A stretch of 64,000 nt of DNA. Origin: Halorhabdus salina (lineage in GTDB: Archaea > Halobacteriota > Halobacteria > Halobacteriales > Haloarculaceae). Every line of letters starts with the position of its first letter. Position 1 is the stretch's first letter. This document shows positions 42,292-51,822 of this stretch, piece after piece. The stretch covers positions 1 through 64,000 of the forward strand of contig NZ_JACDNP010000001.1 of assembly GCF_013839425.1 (NCBI RefSeq), given 5' to 3'. The position numbers and the translations under genes were made by a program. Under the pieces are notes generated by a model that saw only the letters and a program-made list of their open reading frames with translations, searched no databases and was not told where the DNA came from.

Positions 42292-43091
42292 AGCTCCTGG
42301 TGGCTGGTGGCGACCGCGTCGACGCCGGCAAGACGACGTTCTCGGTTGGCCTGCTCGAACGAACGGGTGCGACCGGCTTCAAGCCGCGGGCCGGCAACGA
42401 TTACTGGTTCGATCAGGACGACTATCGGCGGGCGATCGAAGCGAGCCGTCTCTATGGAAAAGACGCCAAACGGCTTGCCGCAGCGAGTCCTGATGATCGT
42501 CGTCCCGAATCGATCAACCCGATTCACCGGCTGTGGCGACCCTCCCCGGGCGGCGGATCCGGGTTGCTCGGACGGCCGGATCGTGAATTCTTGCTCGATC
42601 GAGTCGGCGGGCAGTTCCTCCGCAACGGAACCGTCGACGTACCTGTATCCGCCCGCGAACACCTCCCGATCGAAGATGCCACCGTCGTCGAATCAGTGGC
42701 CGAACTCGACGCGTCGACCGAGCGGCTACACCGAAAAGCGCTGGCCAACATAACCGAAACGATCGCGGCTTCCGACCGCGCAGTCGTCGAATCCTACGGG
42801 GACATCGCGCGGCCACTCACGGAGTTCGAGCCCGACGCCGTCGCCGTCGTCGAACCACGGCGAGCACGAATCTACCCGGGCCGGCGATACGCAAAGGCCT
42901 GTACAGTCGCCTCGGGATCAGCCGAGCACGGTCGTCTCGAAGAACGCGTCCCGTCGGTCGTCGATCTGGTCGACCCGATTGAGAGGGTGACGCTGCCGGC
43001 GCTGACCGGCGACCAGCGCGCTGATCCAGTCGCCGTCGCAGACGCCTACGAGCCGGCCTACGACGCGTTGGTGGCCGCGGCGCTGGAGTGA
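42288..43091 (+). CDS. P-loop ATPase/GTPase, BioD-like
   Basis: 267 aa. The N-terminus 'LLVAGGDRVDAGKTTFSVGL' is a deviant P-loop of the dethiobiotin-synthetase type (G-x5-GKT). 'VVESYGDIARPLTEFEPDAV' and 'VVEPRRARIYPG' are later conserved-looking blocks. No substrate can be assigned. Translationally coupled to the 90-aa protein upstream. Confidence 0.7.
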   Translation: MKLLVAGGDRVDAGKTTFSVGLLERTGATGFKPRAGNDYWFDQDDYRRAIEASRLYGKDAKRLAAASPDDRRPESINPIHRLWRPSPGGGSGLLGRPDREFLLDRVGGQFLRNGTVDVPVSAREHLPIEDATVVESVAELDASTERLHRKALANITETIAASDRAVVESYGDIARPLTEFEPDAVAVVEPRRARIYPGRRYAKACTVASGSAEHGRLEERVPSVVDLVDPIERVTLPALTGDQRADPVAVADAYEPAYDALVAAALE

Positions 43092-43104
43092 GAGGACGAC
43101 CCGA

Positions 43105-43680
43105 TCACATCCGGGCGGCCCGGTAGGCGAGTGTAATAGTCTCGTAGGGATCGGTCGTTACGCTCGGGCCATGCCCGACGTGGAGCTGTCCGAGATCCTC
43201 GGAGACGGCATCCAGCACCCGGTTGATACTCTCGATCAGCAGGTTCCTGTCACCCTCTTCGAGGTCCGTCCGGCCGAAGCCACCGTTCTCGAAGACGAGG
43301 TCGCCAGCGAACAGAATGCCGGGGTCGGCCCCGTACAAGCAGACGTGATCGTCCTTGTGGCCCGGTGTGTGGAGCACGGTATACTCGTGATCGCCGATTG
43401 TGATCGTCGCTTCGTCGGCCAGTTCCCGATCGACGCCCGACACAGATGAATCGAATCCCCAGACGTCGACGTCGAAGGCGTCGGTGATCGACGCGAGATT
43501 CCCGATGTGATCGGGATGGGTGTGGGTCAACACGACAGTGTCCAGTTCGTCGGTATGTGAGCTGACAGCGTCGACGAGGTCGAACCCGTTGCCGGTGTCG
43601 ATGAGTACCGTGCGGTCGCCCTGGACCAGGAACGTGTTACTCGTGAATCCCCCGACGCCAGTTGCGAGATTGTCGATCAT
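43105..43680 (-). CDS. Metallo-beta-lactamase fold hydrolase
   Basis: 191 aa. 'VVLTHTHPDHIGN' gives the HxHxDH zinc motif, with further ligands in 'HTPGHKDDHVCL' and 'LFAGDLVF' and the late His in 'LHVGHGPS'. Typical of small glyoxalase-II-like or related hydrolases; the substrate is unknown. Convergent with the P-loop gene. Confidence 0.88.
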   Translation of the reverse strand: MIDNLATGVGGFTSNTFLVQGDRTVLIDTGNGFDLVDAVSSHTDELDTVVLTHTHPDHIGNLASITDAFDVDVWGFDSSVSGVDRELADEATITIGDHEYTVLHTPGHKDDHVCLYGADPGILFAGDLVFENGGFGRTDLEEGDRNLLIESINRVLDAVSEDLGQLHVGHGPSVTTDPYETITLAYRAARM

Positions 43681-43852
43681 ATCTGTGACGTACGCGTCAG
43701 CCTATTTGTAGTGTCGGGTCTTTTCGCCGTTTTGGGTGCCGGCCTGAACGACGACGTGGCCCCTGCCTGGGGACGTCTCCCCGAGGGCGTCTGCGTCGGC
43801 CAGACCCACAGTGATATGTAGCAGGAGGTAATTATCTCACGGTAGATGGCCG

Positions 43853-44437
43853 ATGTCTGATTCCGAACCGCCAGTCGTCCTCATCGTCGAAGATGAACCG
43901 GACGTGGCCGAAACGTACAATCTCTGGTTACAGGACCAATACGAGGTTCGCATGGCCGGCGACGGGACCGAGGCGCTGGAACTCTTAGACGACGATGTCG
44001 ACGTCGTCTTGCTCGACCGGATGATGCCCGGTCTCTCCGGTGACGAGGTCTTAAAGCGCATCAGAGACAGCAACAGTGACTGTCGGGTTGCGATGGTCAC
44101 GGCGGTCGAACCCGACTTCGATATTCTGGAGATGGGGTTCGACTCGTACCTGACGAAGCCGATCCGGAGCGACGAACTCCACGAGACAGTCTCGAACCTC
44201 CTCGAACGCTCCGAATACGACGATCTCCTCCAAGAATACTACTCTCTCGTCGAGAAACAGGCGACGCTGGAGGCCACGAAAAGCAGCGCCGAACTCGCCG
44301 AGAGCGAGCAATATGCGTCGCTCACCGAACGCGTCGAAGACCTGCAAAGCGACCTCTCACAGACGCTTGGCGGCGTCGAGAACGACGAAGACTTCATCGC
44401 AACATTGCGGGAGTTGAGCAATGGCGACGAACACTGA
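43853..44437 (+). CDS. Response regulator with HalX domain
   Basis: 194 aa. REC domain with acidic pocket 'IVEDEPD', phospho-acceptor D55 ('VVLLDRMMPGLSG') and 'SYLTKPI', followed by the haloarchaeal HalX helical domain ('LLQEYYSLVEKQATLEA') and a coiled coil. HalX regulators have no classical DNA-binding domain. The last 17 bases overlap the start of the RecA-like gene, which indicates coupled translation. Confidence 0.9.
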   Translation: MSDSEPPVVLIVEDEPDVAETYNLWLQDQYEVRMAGDGTEALELLDDDVDVVLLDRMMPGLSGDEVLKRIRDSNSDCRVAMVTAVEPDFDILEMGFDSYLTKPIRSDELHETVSNLLERSEYDDLLQEYYSLVEKQATLEATKSSAELAESEQYASLTERVEDLQSDLSQTLGGVENDEDFIATLRELSNGDEH

Positions 44438-45107
44438 CAGCACAGAGACCATGTACGACCTCTCATCAGTACTCGACGTGGACGCCCTCGAAGCCGTCCG
44501 TCCAGGGACCAGCATCCTCGTGTCGGGGCCGGCAATGACCGGCAAAGAGGCGTTCGCCTACGAGATTCTCGCGGACGGCGTCGCTGCCGGGCAGGGCGCA
44601 GTGATTGTCTCGACGGGAGACCGGGCCGAGACTGTTATCGAAACCTTCGACGAGCGTGTCAGCGTCGAGGAGTACAGCCTGGGGATCGTCGACTGTGCTG
44701 GCGATCAAAGCACCGCCGAGTCGCGTCCCCAGGACGGCATCTTCGTCCACCACGTCGCCTCACCGGGCGACCTGACCGGGATCGGTATCGGCTTCACCGA
44801 GGCCTTAGAGGCACTCCACGACCAGGGGATCGACAGTGGACGGCTCGCCCTGTCCTCGCTGTCGACGATGCTTACCTACACGGACCGGAAGACAGTCTTC
44901 AAGTTCTGTCACGTCCTCTCTTCGCGTCTGGACGCTGCCGAGTACCTCGGTCTGTTCACAATCGATGCCAGCGCCCACGACGAGCAGACTCTCCAAGTCA
45001 TCAAACAGGCCTTCGATGGCATGATCGAGATCCGTGAGCGCGACGGCACCCGTGAGGCACAGGTTCGGGGACTGACAGCCGAGCCCAGCGACTGGACCGC
45101 CCTGTAA
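44421..45107 (+). CDS. RecA/KaiC-like protein with degenerate Walker A
   Basis: 228 aa. Position of Walker A is 'VSGPAMTGKEAFAYEIL' (G36-K42-E43): the Ser/Thr after the Lys is Glu, so ATP hydrolysis is doubtful. Later strands ('GAVIVSTGDRAETVIETFDE', 'RLALSSLSTMLTYTD') follow the RecA/Rad55-like fold widespread in haloarchaeal signalling loci. It probably partners the overlapping response regulator as a signalling or scaffold subunit. Confidence 0.75.
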   Translation: MATNTDSTETMYDLSSVLDVDALEAVRPGTSILVSGPAMTGKEAFAYEILADGVAAGQGAVIVSTGDRAETVIETFDERVSVEEYSLGIVDCAGDQSTAESRPQDGIFVHHVASPGDLTGIGIGFTEALEALHDQGIDSGRLALSSLSTMLTYTDRKTVFKFCHVLSSRLDAAEYLGLFTIDASAHDEQTLQVIKQAFDGMIEIRERDGTREAQVRGLTAEPSDWTAL

Positions 45108-45130
45108 CGGCACCCTGAGCCTCGAGCGCG

Positions 45131-45958
45131 TCACTGACCCGCCGATCGCCTGTCACCTGGATCGTAACGTTCAGCCTGCTCCCAATGTTTCCGAAACTGT
45201 GATTCTAGCTCCAGGGCAAACGAGGGATCCTTGACGTTGAGAAGTCCAACGACAGTGTCCGGTTCCATCGGATTTGTCACCTCGAAGCACAGCTCGACGT
45301 GATCGATGAGAAAGAACCCGCCGTGGAGCCGGTCAGTGAAACGAACGCGAAAGGCATCGTCGTCGAACGGTGCGTGTTCGATTCGTTCGAGGAGGCCACC
45401 GGGGACCTCAGCGACGAGATTACGGGGGACCAGCATCGAGACGTCCACCCCACGCTCGATAGCAGCAGCGACGTGATCGAGGACATTTGGCCCCATTTCC
45501 ACCACATCGAACTCCGAAGTGAACACATCCGCGACCATCACCACTTCCTCGTCGGCCATCTCGATCCGTTCGAGAAGTAACTCGGTTGCGTCTGCCGTCC
45601 CGATCGCCGTCGTCAGGAACCGTTCTTCGACGGTCGTTTCAGCCGAGAGTTCATCGACGAGTTGGTCGCCAAGGACTTCGTATCGGTCGATCTCCGCACG
45701 CAGTTCCCGACTGCGGGTCTCGACCAGTCGGTCGATGGCGACTGCTGGTTCGACAGCGAGATACTGGTTTGGTCGGCTGTGAGTCTGTGCACGAACGAGA
45801 CCACGCGTTTCCAGGCTATCGAGGACATCGTAAACCCGCCCCTCGGGGACGCCGCTGGCCTCGGCCAGTTCCATCGCCGAAACCGGGCCGAGCCCAGTCA
45901 TACTCCGATATGCGCGGTCTTCGTAACTCGACAGACCGAGATCGCGTAAGTCGGTCAT
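45131..45958 (-). CDS. TrmB-family regulator of the repeat protein/MMPL locus
   Basis: 275 aa. Winged HTH 'LGLSSYEDRAYRSMTGLGPV' and 'SGVPEGRVYDVLDSLETRG', coiled-coil linker ('RSRELRAEIDRYEVLGDQLV'), and a C-terminal PLD-like sensor domain ('DEEVVMVADVFTSEFD', 'ERGVDVSMLVPRNLVAEV'). It is divergent from the repeat-protein and MMPL genes across a 188-base AT-rich gap, the standard place for a local regulator. The effector is unknown. Confidence 0.85.
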   Translation of the reverse strand: MTDLRDLGLSSYEDRAYRSMTGLGPVSAMELAEASGVPEGRVYDVLDSLETRGLVRAQTHSRPNQYLAVEPAVAIDRLVETRSRELRAEIDRYEVLGDQLVDELSAETTVEERFLTTAIGTADATELLLERIEMADEEVVMVADVFTSEFDVVEMGPNVLDHVAAAIERGVDVSMLVPRNLVAEVPGGLLERIEHAPFDDDAFRVRFTDRLHGGFFLIDHVELCFEVTNPMEPDTVVGLLNVKDPSFALELESQFRKHWEQAERYDPGDRRSAGQ

Positions 45959-46146
45959 ATTCGTAGTTAGGCGTGATATCGGAAATACACTTCGGCGAGT
46001 TTGTTTATCTCATTGGAAGATGGATATTTCTCCGCGCCACGTTGTGTTTTTTCTCGAATCTCCGATCCGATTAATATAAAGAAACAGATATATAGTTGTT
46101 TTGGGTTTGCCAACCGTTATCCGAATACAGCGGCCTACACAGGAAT

Positions 46147-49100
46147 ATGAAGGGTTCTGAACGGGCCGGATCGAGGCGGAAACTAGGGGCGATCAGTCTC
46201 GCCACGTTGGTCCTAATCAGCAGCCTCGTTTGCGTCGCACCAGTCGGGATCGGCGTCGCCAGTGCGGCCAATTCGTCGACGATCGAAGGGACGCCACACT
46301 TGAACACGTCAGCACCCGACGCGCGCCTCAATCCCGGGCAGAACGGCGCAGTCGGCATCACAATCACGAACGACGCGGCCTACGACGACAACAACGTAAC
46401 GCATCCATCAGAAGCGCGCTCACGCGCGGGTGAAGCGCGGTCAGTGAGTCTGGACATCTCCGACACGAAGGGGGCACCGCTTTCGGTCGAGACAGGCACC
46501 CAATCGATCGGAACCATCCAGGATGGGGAGTCAAGTGGCCCACACTCGTTCAACGTCGTCGTCGACGAGGACGCTTCCGCCGGAACCTACGAGATGGAGG
46601 TGACGACCGAATATCGCCACGCCAAACAAGTCACCTACGAGCAGGTCGCGGACGGCGAGTACGCGTACAACGAGACGGTCGTGACGCGGACCGAAACAGA
46701 CACGATCACGGTCGTGATCGAACCGGAAGCACGCTTCGAAGTCGATAGCGTCGACCACGACGTGCCGTTAGGGGGCGAGGGGACGGTCTCTCTGGAGATC
46801 TCGAACACGGGCGATGAAGACGTCACCGAGGCGGCAGTCTCGGTGACGTCGAGCGATTCGAACGTCTACTTCGGCTCGGGGACAGCGACGTCCGAGGCAA
46901 ACGTCGGCGACTGGAATGCCGGCGAAACCAAACACTTGGAGTTCCGTGCCGGGACCGTCGAGAGTGCAGTCAGGCGAGAATATCCGATCGATCTGACACT
47001 CAGTTACACGAACAGTGACGACACACAGACATCGACCTCCGAGCAACTCGGAATTACACCGACCAACCGGACCCGCTTTACAGTCACGGAAACGAGCCAC
47101 GACGTCCCGTTAAACGGTGAGGGGACAGTGACGTTCACGATCGATCACACCGCTAACAAAGACATCTCTGATGTCTCAGTCACGGCCTCGACAGGGGAGT
47201 CCGAACTGTATTTCGGCTCCGAATCCTCGCGATCGGCGACGGCTGTCGTCAGCGAGTGGGAAGCCGAGCAGCAGCGTGCGTTTACGTTTCGCGTTGGGAC
47301 GACCGAAAATGCGGTGAATCGATCCTATCCGATCGACGTGCAGTTCGAGTATACCGACGACGCTGACAACGACAACGCCCGGACCGAGACCGTTGATATC
47401 AAGCCCGGCGTCCGCGATCAGTTCCAGATCGAAGCCGTCGATCACAACGTGCCCCATGACGGCGAAGGAGTACTGGCTGTCAACGTGACCCAGGTCGCAA
47501 ACAAACAGATAAGCGACGTCGCCGTGACGGCCTCGACGTCGGATTCGGCCGTCTATTTCGGCGCTGAATCCTCTCGCTCGTCGACGACGATCATCGAGCA
47601 GTGGAGCAATAACGACCAACGGCAGCTACGCTTCCGGGTCGGGACGACCGAGGATGCCCTCAATCGGACCTACCCGATCGAGTTGTCCTTCGAGTACACC
47701 GACGAAAGGGACAATCAAAACTCCCGACGCAAGCAGGTCGATATCCGACCGCAAGCGAAAGACCACCTCTCGATTCACTCCGTCGAACACAACGTCCCCA
47801 TCGACGGCGTCGGCCAGGTCACAATCCTGGCCAACAACACCGCAGAACGGAATTTCTCGGATATCTCGGTAACGGCGTCGACGCCGGACTCCGAAGTGTA
47901 CATCGGCTCTGAGACCTCACGGTCCGGCACTGCAACGCTGAGTGAGTGGTCGGCCGGCCAGACCCGTTCGATCACCTTCCAGATCGGCACCAGCTCGAAC
48001 GCGGTGAATCGATCCTACCCGCTCGATCTGGAGATCGAATACAGCGATGCGGCCGACAATAACAACCAGCACACCGAACAAATCGAGTTTCGGCCCCGAT
48101 CCGAGCCGCAGTTCACCGTGCAATCGATCGATCACGAGGTCCCGATCGGGAGCACGGGCCAGGTCACGCTGACAGTGCGAAACGAGGGGCCGATCAATGC
48201 GAGCGAGACAACGCTGACGATCGGCTCCAATACGGACGCGGTTTACTTTGGCGCAGGGGGCACCCCCGAGCCGATCGAGGCCCAGGGGGTCGTCGTCGAG
48301 CCACCCCGAACCGGAACGCCGACGGCCCAGAGCCACATCGGCAACTGGTCGGTTGGCGAGACAAGAACCGTCTCCTTCAGGGTCGGCTTCGACGAGAACA
48401 CGCTCCCCCGGCGCTACGCCGCCGAGCTTTCGGTCAGTTACGAGAACAAAAACGGCGACGATATGCCCGATCGAACGAAGATGATCGGGATCAGGCCGCT
48501 GGCCGAGCAACTGTTCGATTTCGGGGCTGTGGACAGTGACCTCCACGTGGGAGAAGAAGGAAATCTGGTGGGTGAGATCACAAACGTCGGGAACCGGTCA
48601 GTCGAGGGCGTGGTCGTTACCGCCGAGACACAGCGAGAGACCGTCACCTTCTACAACGCTCGCTACGCCGTTGGAGAGCTCGAACCAGGAGAATCCGAGC
48701 GGTTCCGACACCGGGTTGGTATCACTGACGAAGCCGAACACGGGCCGCGGTTGTTCGAAGTATCGGCCCGCTATCGGGATCCCCAGAACGACATCCAGAC
48801 CACAGACTCCCGGGACCTCAACGTCGATTTGAGCCCGGAACGGGACGCATTCGGACTCGAAACCAACGCGACGTTCGAGCCGGGTGCCACCGAAGCTCTC
48901 GAAGTGACCGTGAGTAATCGCCGCAACGAGACACTCAGGAACGTGCAGGCGAAGCTGTTCACCGACGCTCCGCTCGATAGCGAGGACGATTCGGCGTTCA
49001 TTCCGGAGCTCGCGCCGGGCGAATCGACGACGATCACGCTCGACCTCTCGGTCGGCAGTGGGGCCAGTGTGAAAACCTACTCGGCGTCGATGGACTTTCG

Positions 49101-49326
49101 CTACGACAACGCACGTGGCGAGAGTACGCTCTCAGATACGTACCGGGTGCCCGTCGTCGTCGAGCAGCCCGAGTCTGGGATGGGCCTGCCCGTGCTACTC
49201 GTCGGCCTCGGACTGGTGATCGCGGTCGCCGTCGTCGGCTGGCGGTTCGGGGCGGTCGACCGCATTCGAAACCGGATTGCCGAGTGGCGGACGGACCGCG
49301 CCGGGATCGCCGACCAGCAAGAGTAA
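46147..49326 (+). CDS. Secreted/membrane protein with seven tandem COG1361-type repeats
   Basis: 1059 aa. Signal peptide at residues about 1-41 ('ISLATLVLISSLVCVAPVG' core). From about residue 196 there are seven tandem beta-sandwich repeats of about 112-134 aa, with the pattern 'HxVPxxGxG..', 'SDVxVTAST', 'VYFGSESSRS', 'FRVGTTENAxNRSYPI'. A C-terminal membrane helix ('LPVLLVGLGLVIAVAVVGW') and a basic tail anchor it in the cytoplasmic membrane with the repeats outside. Repeats 2-4 start exactly 345 bases apart. Start at 46147 precedes the signal. The MMPL gene begins 34 bases after its stop. Confidence 0.85.
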   Translation: MKGSERAGSRRKLGAISLATLVLISSLVCVAPVGIGVASAANSSTIEGTPHLNTSAPDARLNPGQNGAVGITITNDAAYDDNNVTHPSEARSRAGEARSVSLDISDTKGAPLSVETGTQSIGTIQDGESSGPHSFNVVVDEDASAGTYEMEVTTEYRHAKQVTYEQVADGEYAYNETVVTRTETDTITVVIEPEARFEVDSVDHDVPLGGEGTVSLEISNTGDEDVTEAAVSVTSSDSNVYFGSGTATSEANVGDWNAGETKHLEFRAGTVESAVRREYPIDLTLSYTNSDDTQTSTSEQLGITPTNRTRFTVTETSHDVPLNGEGTVTFTIDHTANKDISDVSVTASTGESELYFGSESSRSATAVVSEWEAEQQRAFTFRVGTTENAVNRSYPIDVQFEYTDDADNDNARTETVDIKPGVRDQFQIEAVDHNVPHDGEGVLAVNVTQVANKQISDVAVTASTSDSAVYFGAESSRSSTTIIEQWSNNDQRQLRFRVGTTEDALNRTYPIELSFEYTDERDNQNSRRKQVDIRPQAKDHLSIHSVEHNVPIDGVGQVTILANNTAERNFSDISVTASTPDSEVYIGSETSRSGTATLSEWSAGQTRSITFQIGTSSNAVNRSYPLDLEIEYSDAADNNNQHTEQIEFRPRSEPQFTVQSIDHEVPIGSTGQVTLTVRNEGPINASETTLTIGSNTDAVYFGAGGTPEPIEAQGVVVEPPRTGTPTAQSHIGNWSVGETRTVSFRVGFDENTLPRRYAAELSVSYENKNGDDMPDRTKMIGIRPLAEQLFDFGAVDSDLHVGEEGNLVGEITNVGNRSVEGVVVTAETQRETVTFYNARYAVGELEPGESERFRHRVGITDEAEHGPRLFEVSARYRDPQNDIQTTDSRDLNVDLSPERDAFGLETNATFEPGATEALEVTVSNRRNETLRNVQAKLFTDAPLDSEDDSAFIPELAPGESTTITLDLSVGSGASVKTYSASMDFRYDNARGESTLSDTYRVPVVVEQPESGMGLPVLLVGLGLVIAVAVVGWRFGAVDRIRNRIAEWRTDRAGIADQQE
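46732..49170 (+). repeat. Seven tandem coding repeats
   Basis: Repeat starts judged by eye: 46732, 47074, 47419, 47764, 48109, 48511 and 48847. Spacings are 342, 345, 345, 345, 402 and 336 bases. Repeats 2-4 are the most alike; GCGGTGAATCGATCCTA is identical at 47311-47327 and 48001-48017 (690 bases, two repeat units apart). Confidence 0.8.
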
Positions 49327-49360
49327 TAGATCAGTAAGAGACGCTGCCAGGCCTCCACTT

Positions 49361-51799
49361 ATGACCCGTATCCGTTCCATCGATCACGAGGACATCGTCC
49401 GAGCGGTCGACAGAGAGATCGTCGATCATTCTGGCCGCATCATCATCGTGTTCTTGGTGTTGACAGGTGCCTTCGCCGGCGGCATGACGGGCGTGAGTAT
49501 CGACGCCGGCACCCAGCGGTTCTTCGAGAGTGTGCCAGAGCACCACACCCAACAGTTCATCGACGAGCAGTTCGGCGCGACGTTCGACGCGGGCGAGGAC
49601 TCGACGCAAGTCGTCGTCAGCGACGAAAATGTCTTCTCGAAACGGGCCTTGCTCCGGATACTCAAACTTCAGGAAGACCTCGAATCAAATCCGTCCCTCC
49701 GGGTGGGCGACGTGACTGGACTCGCCTCCGGGGTCGCCAGAATACTGGACCCGTTCGCGACGACGACAACAGCACAGCGGCAGGTGATCGAAACGGCGAC
49801 GCCCACAGAAATTCGAGAGGCCAGCCACACGCTGCTCGATCGACGGCCCCAGGTCGCCCAGCTATTGAGTGAAGATCAAAACCTGGCCGAACCGCAAGCC
49901 TCAGCTACGATCGTACTCGTCTCACACACGGTCCCGGAGAGCGACGATTCGACCCTAGAGACTGTCCAAGAGCGGATCAAGCAGGTCGCCGAGACAGGCC
50001 ACGGCGACGTTCGCGTGTTCGGGACGGCGATCCAAGATGCTGGCTTCGATCGGGCAATCTTCGAGTCACTGTCGTTGATCGTCCCGCTGGTGACCGTCCT
50101 GATTCTCGTGTTCCTGATCGTCGCCTACCGGGACCCGATCGATCTCGTACTTGCGCTCGTGAGCCTGATTTTCGCCATCGTCTGGACGTTCGGCTTCATG
50201 GGGTATGCCGGGATCAAATTCAATCTGATGATGGTCGCCGTCCCGGTCCTGTTGCTGGGCGTCGGGATCGACTTCGGGATCCACGCAGTCAACCGATATC
50301 GGGAGGAGCGGGTCGCTGGCAAGCCGATCGACGAGAGTATGTCGATCGCCAACCGCCAGTTGCTCGTCGCCTTCTTCATCGTCTCGGTCACGAACGTCAT
50401 CGGCTTCTCGGCGAACGTCACGAGTGCCCTCGGACCCGTCCGGGAATTCGGGCTCGTCGTCGCGGTCGGGATGGTGTTCACGCTCGCGGTCTTTGGCGTC
50501 TTCCTGCCCGCGCTGAAACTCGCCGTCGATCGCTGGCGGCAGTCGATGGGTGTCAGAGAGTTTTCGATCACGCCACTCGGGGGCGAACAGTCACGGCTCG
50601 GCGACGTCCTCCGATCGAGTGCGATCGTCGCGAAGCGACACCCGTTGCTACTACTCGCGGTCATCCTCCTGGTAACCGGTGCCGCCGCCCATTCCGCGAC
50701 GAACGTCCAATCGAAGTTCGAGACTGAAGACTTCTTGCCGTACGCCGATCACCCCCCACAACTCGATGCGATTCCCGACCAGGTTGCCCCATCCGAGTTC
50801 GAAATCACGGCCACGGCAAATTACATCACCGACACGTTCGAGACGACCAATACCGAACAGGTGACGTTGTACGTCGAGGGACCACTTCGGCGTGATCACG
50901 CCCTCGAAGCCGTCTCCCGTGTCGGATCGGACCCGCCGGACTCGTTCGTCCGTAAAGACGATCGGGCGGTCTCACAGAGTATCATCGACGTGATGCAGAC
51001 GGCTGCCCAACAGGATGCCGAGTTTGCGGACCTGCTCGACCGGAACGACCTCTCGGATAACGGCGTCCCCGATCGGAACCTCGATGCGATATATCAGGCG
51101 CTGCTCGCCTCTGAGTACGGGGACCAGGCCCGCCAGTATCTGACCGAGGATCGACGGGCGACGAAGGTCGTCTACCAGGTCGAGGCCAGCGCCAGCCAGA
51201 AGGAAGTCACCGAAGACGCACGGACGCTCGCAGCCGATACCCGGTTCGACGCCGTTGTGACGGGCGATATTATCGTCTTCCGGGCGCTGACCGAAGCGCT
51301 ACTGAGCTCTGCGATCGTCAGTTTCGCCGTCGCGTTCTCGCTGACGGCCGCGTTCCTCGTCGTGATCTTCGGCCTGCTTGAGGGGCAATGGTCACTCGGG
51401 TTGGCGACGATGGCTCCGGTCGCCGTCGCGATCGTCCTACTCGTGGGCTCGATGCCCGTGCTCGGTATCGCGTTCAACGCACTGACAGCGACGATCCTCG
51501 CGATCACGATCGGTCTCGGAGTCGCCTACGCTGTCCACGTCAGCCACCGATTCATCGACGAATATGACGACAACGGAGACGTCCACGAGTCGCTGCTTGT
51601 GACACTCAGCGGAACAGGAGGTGGAATTACCGCGAGCATGCTGACGACCTCGGGGAGCGTCATCTGTATGACTGTCGCCGTCAACCCGATCTTAGGTCAG
51701 TTCGGTCTGTTGACCGGTATCAGTACGTTCTTCTCGTATCTGACGGCAGTGACGGTGCTGCCGCTGACACTCCGTGGCTGGGCGCACGTATTCGGCTAG
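49361..51799 (+). CDS. MMPL/RND-superfamily transporter
   Basis: 812 aa, two homologous halves. Each half has one helix, a large extracytoplasmic loop (about residues 47-210 and 465-640) and a five-helix bundle ('VTVLILVFLIVAYRDPIDLV', 'VPVLLLGVGIDFGIHAVNRY'; and 'LTATILAITIGLGVAYAVHV'). The G-x-D/H residues in the fourth helix of each bundle fit proton- or cation-driven RND/MMPL or sterol-sensing-like exporters. It is co-transcribed with the repeat protein, which may act as its extracellular partner. Substrate unknown (lipids or glycans are common for MMPL). Confidence 0.87.
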   Translation: MTRIRSIDHEDIVRAVDREIVDHSGRIIIVFLVLTGAFAGGMTGVSIDAGTQRFFESVPEHHTQQFIDEQFGATFDAGEDSTQVVVSDENVFSKRALLRILKLQEDLESNPSLRVGDVTGLASGVARILDPFATTTTAQRQVIETATPTEIREASHTLLDRRPQVAQLLSEDQNLAEPQASATIVLVSHTVPESDDSTLETVQERIKQVAETGHGDVRVFGTAIQDAGFDRAIFESLSLIVPLVTVLILVFLIVAYRDPIDLVLALVSLIFAIVWTFGFMGYAGIKFNLMMVAVPVLLLGVGIDFGIHAVNRYREERVAGKPIDESMSIANRQLLVAFFIVSVTNVIGFSANVTSALGPVREFGLVVAVGMVFTLAVFGVFLPALKLAVDRWRQSMGVREFSITPLGGEQSRLGDVLRSSAIVAKRHPLLLLAVILLVTGAAAHSATNVQSKFETEDFLPYADHPPQLDAIPDQVAPSEFEITATANYITDTFETTNTEQVTLYVEGPLRRDHALEAVSRVGSDPPDSFVRKDDRAVSQSIIDVMQTAAQQDAEFADLLDRNDLSDNGVPDRNLDAIYQALLASEYGDQARQYLTEDRRATKVVYQVEASASQKEVTEDARTLAADTRFDAVVTGDIIVFRALTEALLSSAIVSFAVAFSLTAAFLVVIFGLLEGQWSLGLATMAPVAVAIVLLVGSMPVLGIAFNALTATILAITIGLGVAYAVHVSHRFIDEYDDNGDVHESLLVTLSGTGGGITASMLTTSGSVICMTVAVNPILGQFGLLTGISTFFSYLTAVTVLPLTLRGWAHVFG

Positions 51800-51822
51800 G
51801 GAGTGACGAGATAGCGATCCGA

